The notes: generated by a model not told the origin, from the letters alone. A stretch of DNA of 64,000 nt from Sodiomyces alkalinus F11 (GCF_003711515.1 NW_021167091.1:742313-806312); one strand, 5' to 3'; shown: positions 19,773-33,295, numbered from the stretch's first letter. Translations and numbers: made by a program.

Positions 19773-22700
19773 TATTATTATTATTATTATTCTTACTCCG
19801 CTATCCTATCTAATCTATAGGAGCCTAGTTTAGATTATACGGTCCTTCTCGGGTAGCTATAGAGGCGAAAACCCGGGATCCCGGGGAAAACCTCTATACT
19901 CGTCCTTAGTTAGAGTACTGCCGTTACGAGGCTAATATAGCCCCGGTTTATCCTTTCTGTATATCTGGATTATACCTTTAGGCTAGTTGCTAACGGAAAG
20001 GGTAGTAGGCTATAGTTCGGGTTAGCCTAGGCCGGTTATTAGTAAGGGGGCGGGGGCCGAAGGGTATCATAGCGTCTCCGCCGTGTAGCGGCCGCAGTAT
20101 ACTATCTCCGGCCTCCCTATATCCCCGGGGACTATACTTACTATTCCTTCTATTAAATTAATAAAGAAAGGTAGGGTAGGCGTTCCTGCCTCCTCTAGGG
20201 GGGGGGGGGGGGGGTGCTTAGTATCACCTCTTCCCCGTTACGGTACCGCTATGTTCTCGTAGGCTTCTATAACCTTAAAGGCAAGACGGAAGTCGTTAAG
20301 TCTTTTCCGTTATAGGAACCACTTAGCTACCGCCCCGGCTTTTATGTTATAGTCTAGTGCGTTATATAGATCCCTGTTAGTCGTGAGGAGTCTCTCCACG
20401 GTATTAAAGAGCTCCCTGCGCTTATCCTTAGTTATATCCTGGTATTACAGTATTACTTGCTCCGCTATCTTTACCCCCCTATTACCGTTAGGGCACCGCG
20501 TTATTAGGAATCCCGGCACCCTCGGCTTAGCTAGGAAGGCTTATAAGCCTAATTTTTCTAATCTAATCTAGGTAAGTACGGAGCTTTATAGCTTAAGGAG
20601 CCCTTTATATTTCCGGAGGGTATATTATATTAGGGGGCGGTATAGTGCCGCTACGGCTCAGGCATAAGGCCGCCGTGCCTCCGCCTAGGCTTAACCCTAT
20701 TCTCTTATAAGGGCCTTCCTCGGGGGCGAGGTTCCGGCCTAGGGTATTAGGGCGGTAAGCTATACTATCTACGTAAGGGCGGCGTGGGTCCTATAATATT
20801 AATTCGGTATCGCTAAAGCTCTTACCGCGGTGTATACTCCGGCTAATATCTTATCTTCGGTCCCTTTTTCTTATATCCGAAGGATCTTTCCGGCGCTTAG
20901 GCTTAAGAGGTATAGGTTAAGAGGGGGGATAAAGGTCTCTTTTTCGAGGACCCTAACCGGTATAGCCTTATAGACTCCGGCTACTAGTTAGAGGTATCGG
21001 TTCTATACCGCTATAAGTACCGCTACGGGGCTATACCGGGGGCCGGCTCTTATCTTATAAACGGCTAAGGCGTAATAGGTAACCACTAATCTTATTACTA
21101 TAAGGTATAATCTTCTTATATCTACGAAGCTATACCCCTACGCTACCGTACTAAGCCTTAAGAGGGCGTATATTTAGGTAGCTAATCGGCTTTTTACCTT
21201 TTTAGCGTATCGCTGGAAGTTGAGTTTCCTATTAAGCTAGACGCCTAGGAGCCTTATCGCCTCCGTTACCAGTACCGAAATAGCGCTAAGGGGGAGCGGG
21301 GTAAGGGAGACTTAGTATAACTTCGTGAAGGGGATATAAATACACTTAGCTAGTTCGGATTATAGTCTACTCGCTATCTCCTAGTCTAGGTAGACACGCT
21401 ACGCGGTAGCGAGGCAGTATCGTATTTATACCTATATTTTGCTAAAGGCGATAGTATTTATATTATTAGTAAATCCTGCTATTATCGTTCTAAGGACCCT
21501 TTTTAGCTTCTCGTAAAGGGTAGAGATATAAAGGATAAAGAGGATAAGGGAGATTAGGGAGCCTTATAGTACGCCCCCGCGGAGGTACCACGGGGGGGCT
21601 ATTTCGCTATTAAGTAGTAGCTAGACTATATAATCTTAGAGGAAGCTACTAATTAGAGTAGTAAGCTATTAAGGGAAGCCCTTCCTTTTAAGTACCTTAA
21701 GGAGGCGGGAGTAAGGGATAGTATCGAAGGCGTTTTTAATATCTAGTTAGAGTATTAAAATAGTGCTACTATAGGTCTAGCTCGCCTTTACGGCCTCTAT
21801 AACTCTTTATACTACTATTTTTATACTCCGCCCGGTTTAATTACTTATTTATCTTTCCGGGAGGAGCCGATACTCCTCCGCTACGGCGGCGATACGGTTA
21901 GCTAGTATCCCCTTAAGGACTTTACCTATCGTGTTAAGGAGTAATATCAGTTACTAGCCTTTTAGTATCTTATAATTAGCCAACGGCCGGCCTTGTTTCT
22001 TAAGGATTACTATAATAGCATAATAGCACCTTTTTAGGTAATAGCCGGCTTTAAGGTACGCTATACAGATAGTACTTAGTCTTTAGTATAAGGGAGGTCT
22101 ATATACTTTTAGGAGCCCTACTAAGAGCCTATTAGGCCTTAGTACCGCTTAGGGTTTAGTCTTCTTATAGCGTCCCTATACGTCCGCTACGGTAATATCG
22201 CGGCGGATATCCTATTTATGGGGGAATTCCGCGCTTAGGGGTTTAAGGGTAGTAAGGAAAAGGGGTAGGAAGAACTTCCGGTTAAGAATTTCGGCTTTCT
22301 CTACGTGTATAGTGGCTAGGTTATTATTATCGTCTTAGCGTAGTAGCGGTATCAACGGGGGGTTTAGCGGTACTCCCCCTTTTATCTAAACCCCCCTTTT
22401 TTAATCGCTAAAGGAGGTTATTATTCTTCCTAGTATTATATAGTAAGTGCTATTAGTATAGCCGCTTCGCTGCTACTAAAGTCTTATTGTGGCGCCTCTC
22501 CGCTTCCTAGAACTTATCCTATCGGTTCCGGGACTTCCTAGATATATATCTACAGTAAAGGCGCCTTATTTCCAAGGTAAGAGTAGTTAGCTCTGTGTTC
22601 TATTAAGGGGTAGGTAGGAGTCTAGAGGTGCCCCCGTGGCGACACGGTATAGCCTTATCGGCTAGGGTTATAAAGTCCCCAATTAGGTTATTTAGTGCTT

Positions 22701-24988
22701 AGCGCGGTGTTTATCTCTATATAGATTTAGGCCGTTTATAAGTAATGGTCCGACCTAATAACGGTCTTATCGGGGCCGCCGGAATCGTAGCAGAGCCCCT
22801 ATATCGCCTATATAAGGTCGATAGTATTAGCGCGCTAGCCCGGGCAGTATAATATAATAGTTCCGGGGGGGTTATTAGGTCTAGGTTCTACTAGGTTATA
22901 TGGGTAAGTAGGGTATCGGCTTAGGGGTAATAACGCGATAGCTATAACTATAAGGGGTAGGATAGGTTAAAGTCCCCTATAAGGATATAACGGCCCCGTG
23001 GCGGTACTATATCGAATATATCTATCTTATAGGGGTATATTCTAGGAGGTCTTAGCTAACTAGTAGTTCTCTAAGTAGATTGACTAGATTATAAGGGCGT
23101 TATCTTTAGTCCTAAGTATAACTGTGTAGGTATCGTGGTAGGCTCGCTATATCTACATGTATAGCGGGTGTCTTTTATATATATATAGGGGGGCGCGACC
23201 CCCTCCTTAGATTAGCTAGTATACCCCTTAGGAGGGGTAGGTAAGGCTTTGCGTGAAGGGGTTAAGTTTGGGTTCCTGGATTACTATTATATTATACTTA
23301 GCGTAGCACCGAAGCGGGAGCTCCAGCCGCGCCTAACTTTTCCCTATATTCTATAAAAGGATATAGATTCTTATTAATTAGAAGGGGGGGGGGTTAAGAT
23401 AGCGTACCCGGTATAACCGGGGTCTAGCTTTAGGGTTTTTACTACGGTACCTTATTAGTCCCGCGGGGGACTATATAAGCGCATATTAGACCTAGTATCG
23501 GGGAGCCCTTCTATTCTTTAGTTCTTTTCGGGGGCCGTCCTATACCTTTATATAAGGGTTAGTCCTAGTCTTAGGTAATAATAATCGGGGGGAGAATTTA
23601 CGGGTACTATAGGTATACTATTTTAGTCTAATAGGTAATATCGAAGTCCCTGGCTTAGTACTTATACGCTTCGCGGGTCTTCTTAGCCTTTTTTTTAGTA
23701 GTCGATATAAATCGTTAAAGGTATTATAATCTCCGGTATAGCGGCGGGGGCGCCCGGTCGTTACGGCGTTATAGTATCCTAGGCCTTATAGGTACGCCGA
23801 TTCGGGCTTAGCGTAGTAACGGTATATCCTCTCCGCTATAAGGTAGCTATTAGCCCTATAGCCAAAGTAAAGGTATTTATAGTATTATAGGGGGCTAAGG
23901 TTAGGATTATATAGTTTATAGATATAGCTACCTCCCTTACAGAGGAGGGTATACCGGATAAGACTTACTGCCCCTTCCGGTAAAGCCGATTTAATAAAGA
24001 GAAGCGTTACCTTACTGGTATCGTGGCGGGGTACTTATTACTTTACTTAGAAGATTTTAGCCTTAGGATTTATATCTTATAGGGATACTAATATGTCTTC
24101 TTTAGATAAGGCGTTTAGAACCTCTTAAGAGATAGCCTTAGCTAATATAGGGTAGGTATATATAGCTAGGGTAGCTCCTTTACTAAAGGCCTTCTTAACA
24201 TATTACTCCTTATAGGTAGTTTACTATAATACCCTCTTAGTAAAGGTAAGGTAGATATCTCCGCTTAGTAGTTTCCATGCCGTTACGGCGTTATATTAGG
24301 TAATCGTGGTGTTTATAGCTTAAATAATTTCCTTTAGGGTCCTGGCTCTAAGGGACTAGTCTTCGGGAAAGGTTCCTTAGCGGATAATTAGTTCCCGGTA
24401 ATACTTAGCGGGGATTACCTTAGAGGGGGCGGGGTCCCGCGGCGGTACCGCTATAGGAGCTCGGGCTATAATATTAGCTTAAGTCTTTTTTATACCGCTT
24501 ATTCCTTTTCGGAGTTCCTCTCGGATAATATAGCGGACGGAAGCATATAGGTATACTAATAGCGGTATACCAGCGTTATTACGGGTACTATATATCGTGA
24601 TTAATTCCTTTACTAGCTCTATAACCTACTTAATCGTGTTCCTATTAGCTAGTAAGGGCTAAATTTCTGCCTTAATCGTAGCTATTCTTAGTTCTAGGGC
24701 GCGTAGTAATCCTTTTTCGGTCTGCTATCGGTTTAACGCTATATCCTGCCTTAGGAGGGGGGGGGGGAGTACTTATACTACGAAAAGTGGGTTTATTACG
24801 AATTTTACGTTATCGAGGTCGGAATAACGCTATTATATAACTCTTCCGGTTATACCGTAGCGCCGGTATTACGGTACCGCTATAATAGTATCCCGGGGGG
24901 AGGCGGTAGTTAGAATTTCTGCCTTAGTGGTTTTATCGATTTTATTCCTATTACGCGCCCGTGGTGGATAGGCGTGTCGAAATCTGTT
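19773..24988 (-). mobile_element. LINE-1 family, copy 1 (RIPed, internally deleted)
   Basis: This minus-strand non-LTR element begins on the + strand with a (TTATTATT)n run, that is a (TAA)n 3' tail. An exact 14-bp target duplication TAAGTAAGACTCTT lies at 19759-19772 and 24989-25002. Reading leftwards: ORF1 at about 24950-23700 ends in zinc knuckles (CYKYLYFGYRANS, then YRYYAKPES). The endonuclease is at about 23330-22900 (GVLANLRRGSRPPIYIRDTR; GDFNLSYPL). The RT is at about 22400-21100 (GVWLNRKLNFQRYAKKV downstream). A G-run sits at about 20199-20214. Relative to copies 2 and 3, about 1.2 kb is missing just after that run, next to 20216. RIP stops are dense. Confidence 0.88.
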
Positions 24989-24991
24989 TAA

Positions 24992-25005
24992 GTAAGACTC
25001 TTAAT
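24992..25005 (-). other. Copia-A primer-binding site (half tRNA-Lys type)
   Basis: The + strand reads GTAAGACTCTTAAT directly before the LTR at 25006. This equals the anticodon arm of tRNA-Lys(CUU) (GUGAGACUCUUAAU) with one G-to-A change. On the minus strand it is therefore the complement of an internal tRNA segment. LINE copy 1 duplicated this very site. Confidence 0.65.
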
Positions 25006-25209
25006 TATCAGATAAAGCGTAGTCGAAATGGTTATAAAATAGGTTAAAATTAATTAAGGTAATTATATATAATTATAACTATATAAGGACTATCGGAGAA
25101 TTCCTAACACTGTAATATTAGTGGTGAAGATTCTGCAGGTATCCACCTGGATTATAATATTAGCAACCCGGCCTATTCCGTCACTGAAAAGACTATAGTC
25201 TATTCGATA
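25006..25209 (-). repeat. Copia-A family LTR (variant)
   Basis: This 204-bp unit begins TATCAGATAAAGCG and ends CTATTCGATA, the RIPed equivalents of TGTCAG and TTCGACA. Its length equals the Copia-A LTRs at 27637 and 33088. The middle (GTGGTGAAGATTCTGC) is closer to Copia-Z, so this is a subfamily. It is the 5' LTR of a minus-strand element whose leader continues left across LINE copy 1. Confidence 0.8.
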
Positions 25210-27344
25210 TACTTCGTGGTTCGGAAGAAGACGATAACTAGTAACGAGCGGCCGCGGATATTCTTAAAGGGTGTATATCGGCCCTCCGCCTATCTATTAT
25301 AAACCTTTATACGATAGAGAAGATATAGACTAATAATGCCTAGAAGGCGTTTTTTAAGGCTAGAAGGACTTATAACCCTATATATATAAGGAAGCAAACT
25401 ATTAATAATAGCGATATCGGTACTATAGATCACTATTCCTCTAATACCTCCAAGCTACTACCGCGTCTTACCCGCCATAATCTCCTACCTCCGCCGAATC
25501 ACCACTAGGATATACGCCTCTACCTGTTAGGGAAGCTGTAGTTATAGGCCGAGGAGGAGTACCTTAAAGGGCACCGATAGATAGAATACTAGAAAGAGAT
25601 AAGCATGGATTAGGCTAAGAAGTAATAAGTGCTCGCCTATAAATAGGTATATACCTATAAGTTTTATAAGAATAGAACCCTTACTAATTATAAGGTATAC
25701 CTCATAGTATAAGGGGATTAATAAAAAGGGTTAGAAACTAAAGATAACTACGCCGCTATATTAGCCTCGTAGTCCTTCCGTATCCTAATAGCTATCGCCA
25801 CCCGAGATGACCTTAAAATAAGGCAATTTAACATTGTTAACGCGTTTATTAACGCCCGCCTTAAAGAGGAAGTGTTTATAATGATACCGTAAGGCTATAA
25901 GGTACTAGGGAAGGTTCTGCAATCATAGAAAGCCCTCTACGGCCTAAGGGTATCGCTACTACTATAGTAAGTAGGATTTAGCAATATACTATACAAGATA
26001 GGATTCACGACCGTCCCGAATAACCCTTATCCTATAATCAGCGACGGTTTAATACCGTTCTTCTACGTTAACGATATCGTACTTATGCATTATAGAGAGT
26101 ATAAGACTAACACTAATAACCTTGAGAATACTCTTAAACGAAGTTATAAGTTATTAGGAGGAGATAGGATCTGCTAGTTCCTAGGAATTAAGGTCCCAAG
26201 GGACTAAGCCACCCGTAAGTTATAGTCATTATAAGCCTTTTACGTGAAGAAAATCGGGCTTAAATGCTAAGCAGATATTCTCTACTATACACCACTAAAC
26301 GTCCTATTATTAACTATAAAGTTGTTAATACCACGTGACGGCACCCGCGCGTTAATTATAGAGGTCCGCTTATATTAGGGTATAATCGGTTTAATTCTAT
26401 ATACTGCTATTCTAATAAAACCCGATATTACGTTCGCTTACTCGAAGCTTTCCTAATAAAATATTAACCCCTTCTCTAACTACCTTAAAAGGGCTTAATA
26501 AGTGCTACTATTCTAATACTCTATAAATAAGGCACTACTACCTAGAGCTCGGTAGGGATAGACTCTTCCTAACTTCGAGCGACGCGTCTTTCCGGGATAA
26601 TCCAAACTATAAGAGTTTATAAGGATATACGATAAAGCTCTTCGGCGGCATAATTAATTAGAAGGCGAGTAACTAACTAACGGTTACGATATCGTTAATA
26701 GAGTCGGAACTACTTACGCTTATAAAGGCGGCTAAGGAGACGTTATGCGTTAGTCAGATATTAAGGGATTTAAAGCTTCGGTTAGATTAATAATAACTAT
26801 ATCTATACTACGATAATTAGCAGACCATTAACCTCGTTAATAAGAAGGTATAACGCCTGCAAATAAGGCTACGCCACGTCGATATATATAACTAGTAGGC
26901 GCGCTAGTTAGTATAGCCAGGACTCTTTAAGATTATATAAGTTAATATACAGGGTATAATCGTAGACGGATTAACGAAGGCATTACCGGAGGTGGAGATT
27001 AAAAATACTCTAATAAGAGCTTACCTTAACGGATTAATCGGATCGTATTAAGTGGTTAAAACGGTTGTACGAAGAGATTAAGCGCGCTACAGCCACGATA
27101 ATAATGGCCCTCGAGGGCGCGGTAGATCCGATAGATATAGAACCGATTAAGCTAATTAGAATCGAAAAAGCGATTACGACAAAATTAAATGAAACGGTTA
27201 AAACGGGCGGATTTAGATCCCTTTTACGAGGGCGTTTTGCCACCGACTATTATTTTTACAATATAAAAGTTAACAGCTTTAGTTTAAACCAAAGCCTCTA
27301 ATTACTTAGTTAAACTGGAAGGACCCACCTTAACTAAGGGGGTA
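25210..27344 (+). mobile_element. Copia RT-RNase H fragment, plus strand, ending in a Z-type LTR
   Basis: This RIPed Copia pol fragment reads on the + strand. The RT starts near 25600 (QVLAYK-VYTYKFYKN pattern, stops read as Gln/Trp) and continues with RILIAIATRDDLKIRQFN at about 25779 and KALYGLRVS near 25930. A YVNDIVL catalytic box lies near 26066. Copia RNase H covers about 26570-27000. A polypurine run AAGGGGG at about 27336-27342 precedes the LTR at 27345. Gag and integrase are missing, so the element is 5'-truncated. Confidence 0.82.
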
Positions 27345-27611
27345 TATCGTATAGGCACACGGACTATAACAGGGTCCCTAGGAGATATATACCTGACTAA
27401 GGGCTTCGGACCTCGGGAAATAGGATATAATAGGGGTGGATACCGGGAAATACCGGATAGAATCTAAACAGTATAGTATCTATAAATAGAGTCTACACCA
27501 CCTAAACTAAGGGTATAGGAGACTCACACAGATATACCTTAATATAATACACATACACGATATTTCTGCTCTATAAGGATTGCCATACAAAGTGCTATTT
27601 GACGTACGATA
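27345..27611 (+). repeat. Copia-Z LTR, plus orientation (3' LTR)
   Basis: This 267-bp unit starts TATCGTATAGGCACACGG and ends GACGTACGATA. It is the inverse counterpart of the LTR at 9588-9862 and closes the Copia fragment to its left. Only 25 bp separate it from Copia-A copy 1. Confidence 0.8.
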
Positions 27612-27636
27612 TATAGAAGCTTAAGAGCTTAGGTAG

Positions 27637-27840
27637 TGTTAGATAAAGCGTAGTCAAAATCGTCACAAAATAGGTTAAAATTTGATTAAGGCAATTGTGT
27701 ATAATTGTAACTGTCTTAGACCGACAGGGAAACGCTGCCACCGTATTTTATATAGTGCAGATTCTGTAAGCGTCTACCTGGATTATACTCTTAGCAATCC
27801 GGCCTATTATATAACCGAAAAGACTATAGTCTGTTCCATA
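27637..27840 (-). repeat. Copia-A copy 1, 3' LTR
   Basis: This 204-bp LTR starts TGTTAGATAAAGCG and ends GTTCCATA (RIPed TTCGACA). The left flank is the target duplication GGTAG. It differs from its partner at 33088-33290 mostly by C/T and G/A changes. Confidence 0.9.
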
Positions 27841-30800
27841 CACCCCCTAATCGCCCTAAAACGTTAGTTAGGCGATTAAAGCTATTTATAACCGGTAGAT
27901 ATAAGGGGTATACGGCCTATATAATCTCTTTGCTATAGCCGCCCTTAAATTCGTCCTCTAGGTCCTCTAAATATTCTATCCGGACTTCCTCCAGCTATTT
28001 TTGCTGTAGCCGCTCCCGTATATCTATCACTCCTACCTAGGACCTGAATATCTTAAATTTCTCGCCGTATAACGCCTTCGTTAATCCGTCTACCACTATT
28101 TCCGCGCTCGTAACGTACGTCATAAGTATTTACCCTTATTCCTTTACTTAACGTAACTAGTAGCCGTGGATATTAATATAGCGGAGGCGCGTTACTAATA
28201 TACTAATCTCTTAATTAACTAATCGAATCGTTTAGTTATTATCATATAAGATCCTTAATTCCGGATCGTTAAATTCCACTCCTATACTAAGTAATAGGCG
28301 TTATATAAAGATACTCTCTTTTACACCTTATACTAACGCTAATAGCTCTGCTTCCGTTATTAACGTCGTGACCGTATCCTGCTTATTAGCGCGCCACGCG
28401 ATTATGCCGCTAAATAAGCATATCACGTACGCTTAAGTACACTTTCGATCAAGGGTATTATCGGTAAATAAGGCGTTAGTGTAGATTTCGATAGTATGGC
28501 AACTCCCTAATTCTAACATAAACGATTAGCTATTAATTAGATAAAGGATTAGGTAATTGGCGGCCTTATAATGAATAGGCCCTGGATTAACATTAAACCG
28601 GTATAGCCTGGATACTATAAACACGATATTAGGCCGCGATATCACTACTACGTATAGTATAGATCCTATCTTCCGTTAATAGCTTTTAATATTAGACGAG
28701 GTCCCTGAATAGGGTAGTAGCTCTATAGCTTTAATTAGGTGCGTTAGGCGATAGTTACTGCTATACTTACTATTTGACTTTAATAGGCGTTCTAACTTAG
28801 TAACGTAGTCGTGTTATAATAGCTAGATTTTACGGGCGACGCGGTCGCGAATAACCTTAATACTAAGGAACCACTATAGAGGATCGCCACCTTATAGGTT
28901 ATAGTAGCGTTATAGGTTATTAACGGCCTACTCTATCTACGCCTTATATTATTCCTTATAGGTAATAACGATATCGTTAACGTAGAAGAATAGGATTAAA
29001 CCGCGGCGCAGAAAATAACACGGTTCTTACGGCACTATCTAGAAGCCGTCCGCTGAAAGGATAGCCGAAAAGTGCTTTTACTAAAGTAATAGAGACTCCT
29101 TAAGTCTATATAACGCCTTTTGTAGGTATAAACGACTCTTAGGGGCTAGAAAGCCTAGCGACGGGTATATAAAGATATCGTGGGGGAGGGGCGTGTGTAT
29201 AAACGCGTTTATAATATTAAATTATAATAGCGTAAGGTTAAATCGGGCAGCGATAGCTATTAACGCGCGGAATAACTATCCGGCTCCCGTTACTACCTAT
29301 ATCTCTTTAAGCGAGGATTAATACTATTAATCTCCTCGCACTATAAGCCTTACCTTATATTTATATAGAAATCTATACTTATCGAACTTATATATTATTA
29401 CCTATATCGAATTAAGAACCTAATATCTATCTACTACGGACGCCGGTACCCGTATCTATAACCCTATCTCCTTGTGGCTCCGTAGGTGGTCTTCTTATGC
29501 CTATCGGAATAGGTGGCCGTAAGGGTATAAGAGTATATCGCGAGGGTTCTTCGGAGGAAGAGGGAGGTCTTTACGGTAGATCTTTATAGCCGCCGGGGTA
29601 ACCGCCGGAGTAACCGCCGGGGTTATATTTCCCGATATAGCCTCCCGGGTTATGCTTCTAGTGGCTACCGCCGGGGCCGTGGATTTATAGGGTATTATTA
29701 AACGCCGCTATAGCGCTATAGACGTGCACCTTTTTAACCGTAATTTAGTTAGCGGAGTCCTATTTAATATATATATATTAGGGGCGTAATGGCCTACGTT
29801 AAACGCAGCTACCTAATAATCTCTTTTCTAGCTATCTCCTTACTAAATTAGTCGTGCTCCCCTATCTATAGAGAGCCTTATAGCCGTAACTATAAGGGTA
29901 ACGTAGCACTGTATTACTCTATCTATAAGGAACCCTGCGGCCGTAACCGTAAAGGATTCACGATTTCCTAATATCATAGCTACTATTAGCGCTATAACTA
30001 ATAGCGGGGTTATTAGTAGAGTAAGAAGTAGTGGATCGGGCGTATATAGACGCTGATTAGACGCTATACCGGCAAAAATATATAGTTCGTGACCTAAATC
30101 TTATCCTGATTAACTCGAGATAGCCTCCTTTACCCCTTTATGGCCGGGTATTACGGACTATAACCTTAAGGGTAAAGCTATCGAGGAAGGAGATCCGGGA
30201 GGAAGCTCTCCCCGTAAAGGGTTAAGTTTAAAATAAGTAGTTATATAAGGGGGGGGGGGTCCTTAGCTTATACGTCTATAAACAGCCGTGAATCTCTAGC
30301 CCTCTCCTACTCGATCTAACTAATCAGGTCTTGTAGTTACTCCTCGGTTAATTAATGGAGGTTGTCCTTAAAGGTGGCGATATCGCTATTAAAGAAGGCG
30401 CGTTCGTTAAAATCTATATCGTGTGCTCGAATAACGCAGTTATAGCGGCGTAGGCTAGGCACCTATATACGGAAGATATTAGTGGAGTCGTAGCCGATAA
30501 GGTAGCCGATATAGGCGCGGGGAGCGATACGATTTAACAGCTTATTAGTAGCCTTTTAGGCGTCCTTTATTATCGCGTACGCCTTATAGCCGTAGGCTTA
30601 AAGATGTAATAAAATCAGCTTCCTTTTAAAGAGGACCTTGTATAGCGTTTTCTAATCCTTATTATTATACTGCCTTCAGGGCGTTCGGTTATAGACGTAC
30701 GCGGCCGTGGGAATAGCCTTAGGCTATATAAACGGCGGTAGTTTTACGTGGATATTCATCGCACGACCCTTTATAATAACCACGGTAGTGGCTTGTTCGG

Positions 30801-33073
30801 CACCCCTATTCTGCGCTTGAGTATTAGTAGCAGATGTCTCTAAAAGGATACCCTTATTACGCAGGAATTAGGTAATATCGTGGGATTAAGTTAGCTCGTT
30901 ATTAGATTCTAAAACGCGTACCTTATAGCCTAATTAGCGGTTTACCTAGACGAGGAATTCCTTAATTATTACGAGGATATCTATTACTAGCTTACTCTTT
31001 ATAACATAGGTGGCCGTAAAACCACTATAACGGTCGGTGAAAAATATAAACCGCGAGTCCTTATCGGACGTTCGGTTAAAATCCGTGAAATTAATCGCCT
31101 ACCGCTCCCCTACGTAGGCAGGTGCGGTACGAGGGCGCCTACTAATATGCCGTTTAAGCTTTATAAGCTCGTAGGCCTTGTAGTCAATAGTTATTAGTCC
31201 CTTTATTTTAACCCCTTACGTCTACTCTTCTAGGTGCCTAAGCGGTTTAGGGCTAGCGTGCCCTTGCTGTAGATACTATAAGATACCCTTCATAGTGCTT
31301 AGATATCGTATGGTCGATTTTCGGGTGGTTAAAGAACCTAGAAAAGCAGCCGTAGATTAGTTAGAGGGCACGTATTTAACCACGGTTTAATCGAAGTGGT
31401 GACTTAGCTAGTATAAAATAGATTTATTGGCACGTCGAAAGTAGTTATTTAGTAGCTTCTAATTCTATTAGTATTCTGATAGTCGTAACCGTTAGTTTAA
31501 GATCAAATTAAAGGTAAAATCTTCGTAGTATACGACGTTTAATAGTCTAAAATCGAGGCTTCCTATTAGTCCGTTTAGTCTTACGGTCACGTTACCGTAA
31601 CCTTTGATAGGTAGCGCTGAGCTGCCTATAACCACGTAGTCTCCCTACGTGGCGGGTATAAAATCAGAAAAGCCGGATAAATCGTTAAAAATATAACTAA
31701 TAGCGCCGGAATTAAGGATAGTAGAGGCTCGAAGAGGGTAACTAGTAGTAATGCCCGCCGTGAAACTAGCTGCGTAGGAGATACCGCTACGGACGCTATT
31801 ATAGTTAAGTCACGCCTCCTTAAGCTATATAGAGTCCCGGCCTATATCCTTCTTCACCTTTTTTACGGCACGTCGTTCTTCTACTTCCGCGCGTATAGTA
31901 GGGTTATATTTAAGGATCCGGTTAATGGTTATTTTAGTGTTTTCGTAGGGCGCTTAGGCGTTGAATGCTATCTCCTGAAAGATATAGTAATAGGCGTTAA
32001 TATCGTGATACGGCGTAGTATATACTTAATAGGGTTCCTCTTATCGGAGGGCAGATTAACGTTTTTTAGAAGAAGAACGGTTAGTTAAAGTAGTAGAAGG
32101 TGTGGCTATAGATACCGCGGCAGTGGGATTCTTAGCTTTATTCTTCCCACGGCCGCCCTTCTTACGGGGCTTAGCCGTAGTATCTAAGGTATCTTCACCC
32201 TCCTCGCTTCCGGTATACAGTGTAGGGAATACTATAGCGTGGTGGTTACCGCGTTTTCCTTAGTCCTTAAGTCTAGTGTTAATATATTTCTAACCAAGTG
32301 TATAAAAGTCATCGGGTATAACTACTTAGTTATCTATAAGGCGTCTCTCGGCCTTAGTCTAATTGCGGCCGATATAGGGGCGTATACCTTTAAAGAAGTC
32401 TGTAACCTATATATACGTGGCGGGCTTCGAACCGGTATCTTTAGAACTTTATAGTAGCAGCTGCCACTTATCTAACCACTCCCCGAGCTTCTTAAGGCTA
32501 TTCGTAGGATCACGAGTATACTCGATATACTCTTCGTGGGTATCGGTTTAGCAGATGGCTAAGTACTAATCCGTATCGCGTTTAACGGCTTTATGCACCT
32601 CGCGAGGTATACCTCCTTATAGTAATTATCTACGACTTTAGTCGATAGTATTAACCTGCTAGGTTAGTATAGCGTTAATCCCTTTTAGGTAGCTATCGTA
32701 TTACGCTTATAGGATCTTCTAGCGCGCGATTTCGATATCGTATACCTTCCGGCCGGCCTCCGTAAGGTTAAGATATTATATAGGGGTACGCTTAGACGTT
32801 ATTAAGGGGAAGGAGTCGTAATTCGGTATTATAGGCTTTTCGAGGGACTAAGTCGGATCGACTGGGCGGAGAAACCTCTACACGTTATTATAGGTGGTAA
32901 CCGATTCGTATAGGCATCGCCAGAGCTCCTAATTCTCATAGGTTTTATACGTAATAGGGCTAAGATACGATATCTTAATAGTTGTTTGTAGATTAACATG
33001 CTATATCGGCGCGGCTAGATAGCTTCTTAAATCGATAGTAGTAAAGGTAAAAGGGTATATCTTTACGTAGTAA

Positions 33074-33087
33074 GTGAGACTCTTAAT
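33074..33087 (-). other. Copia-A copy 1 primer-binding site, half tRNA-Lys(CUU) type
   Basis: The + strand bases GTGAGACTCTTAAT adjoin the 5' LTR. They are identical to the anticodon-arm sequence of eukaryotic tRNA-Lys(CUU), so the minus-strand RNA could pair with it. The matching segment is internal to the tRNA, not its CCA end, implying a cleaved half-tRNA primer. Confidence 0.7.
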
Positions 33088-33290
33088 TATCAGATAAAGC
33101 GTAGTCAAAATCGTTATAAAATAGGTCAAATTTAATTAAGGTAATTATATATAATTATAACTGTCTTAGACCGTCAGGGAAACGCTACCACCATATTTTA
33201 TATAGTGCAGATTCTATAAGCGTCCACCCGGATTATACTCTTAGTAATCCGGCCTATTACGTAACTAAAAAGACTATGGTCTGTTCGACA
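33088..33290 (-). repeat. Copia-A copy 1, 5' LTR
   Basis: This 203-bp LTR starts TATCAGATAAAGCG and ends CTGTTCGACA. It is followed by the duplication GGTAG at 33291-33295. Confidence 0.9.
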
Positions 33291-33295
33291 GGTAG

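Larger units (their letters stand above)
27637..33290 (-). mobile_element. Copia-A copy 1: complete Ty1/Copia element (RIPed)
   Basis: This 5654-bp element is flanked by a perfect 5-bp duplication GGTAG (27632-27636 and 33291-33295). LTRs are 27637-27840 and 33088-33290. On the minus strand, gag runs from about 33000 to 31900 (INAILT, VNTIDWSRELLW). The integrase is at about 31130-30350 (NFTDFNRTSDKDSRFIFFTD; SATNTQAQN; AYIGYLIGYDSTNIFRI). The RT is at about 29500-28550 and RNase H at about 28450-27950. The polypurine tract AGGGGGTG (minus) touches the left LTR. Stops are TAG/TAA, consistent with RIP rather than decay by indels. Confidence 0.92.

Noticed and set aside
27065..27301. 78-codon frame on the plus strand near the end of the Copia fragment
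   Set aside because: It lies between RNase H and the LTR in a different frame from pol and has an overlapping antisense frame. I could not support it as a gene.
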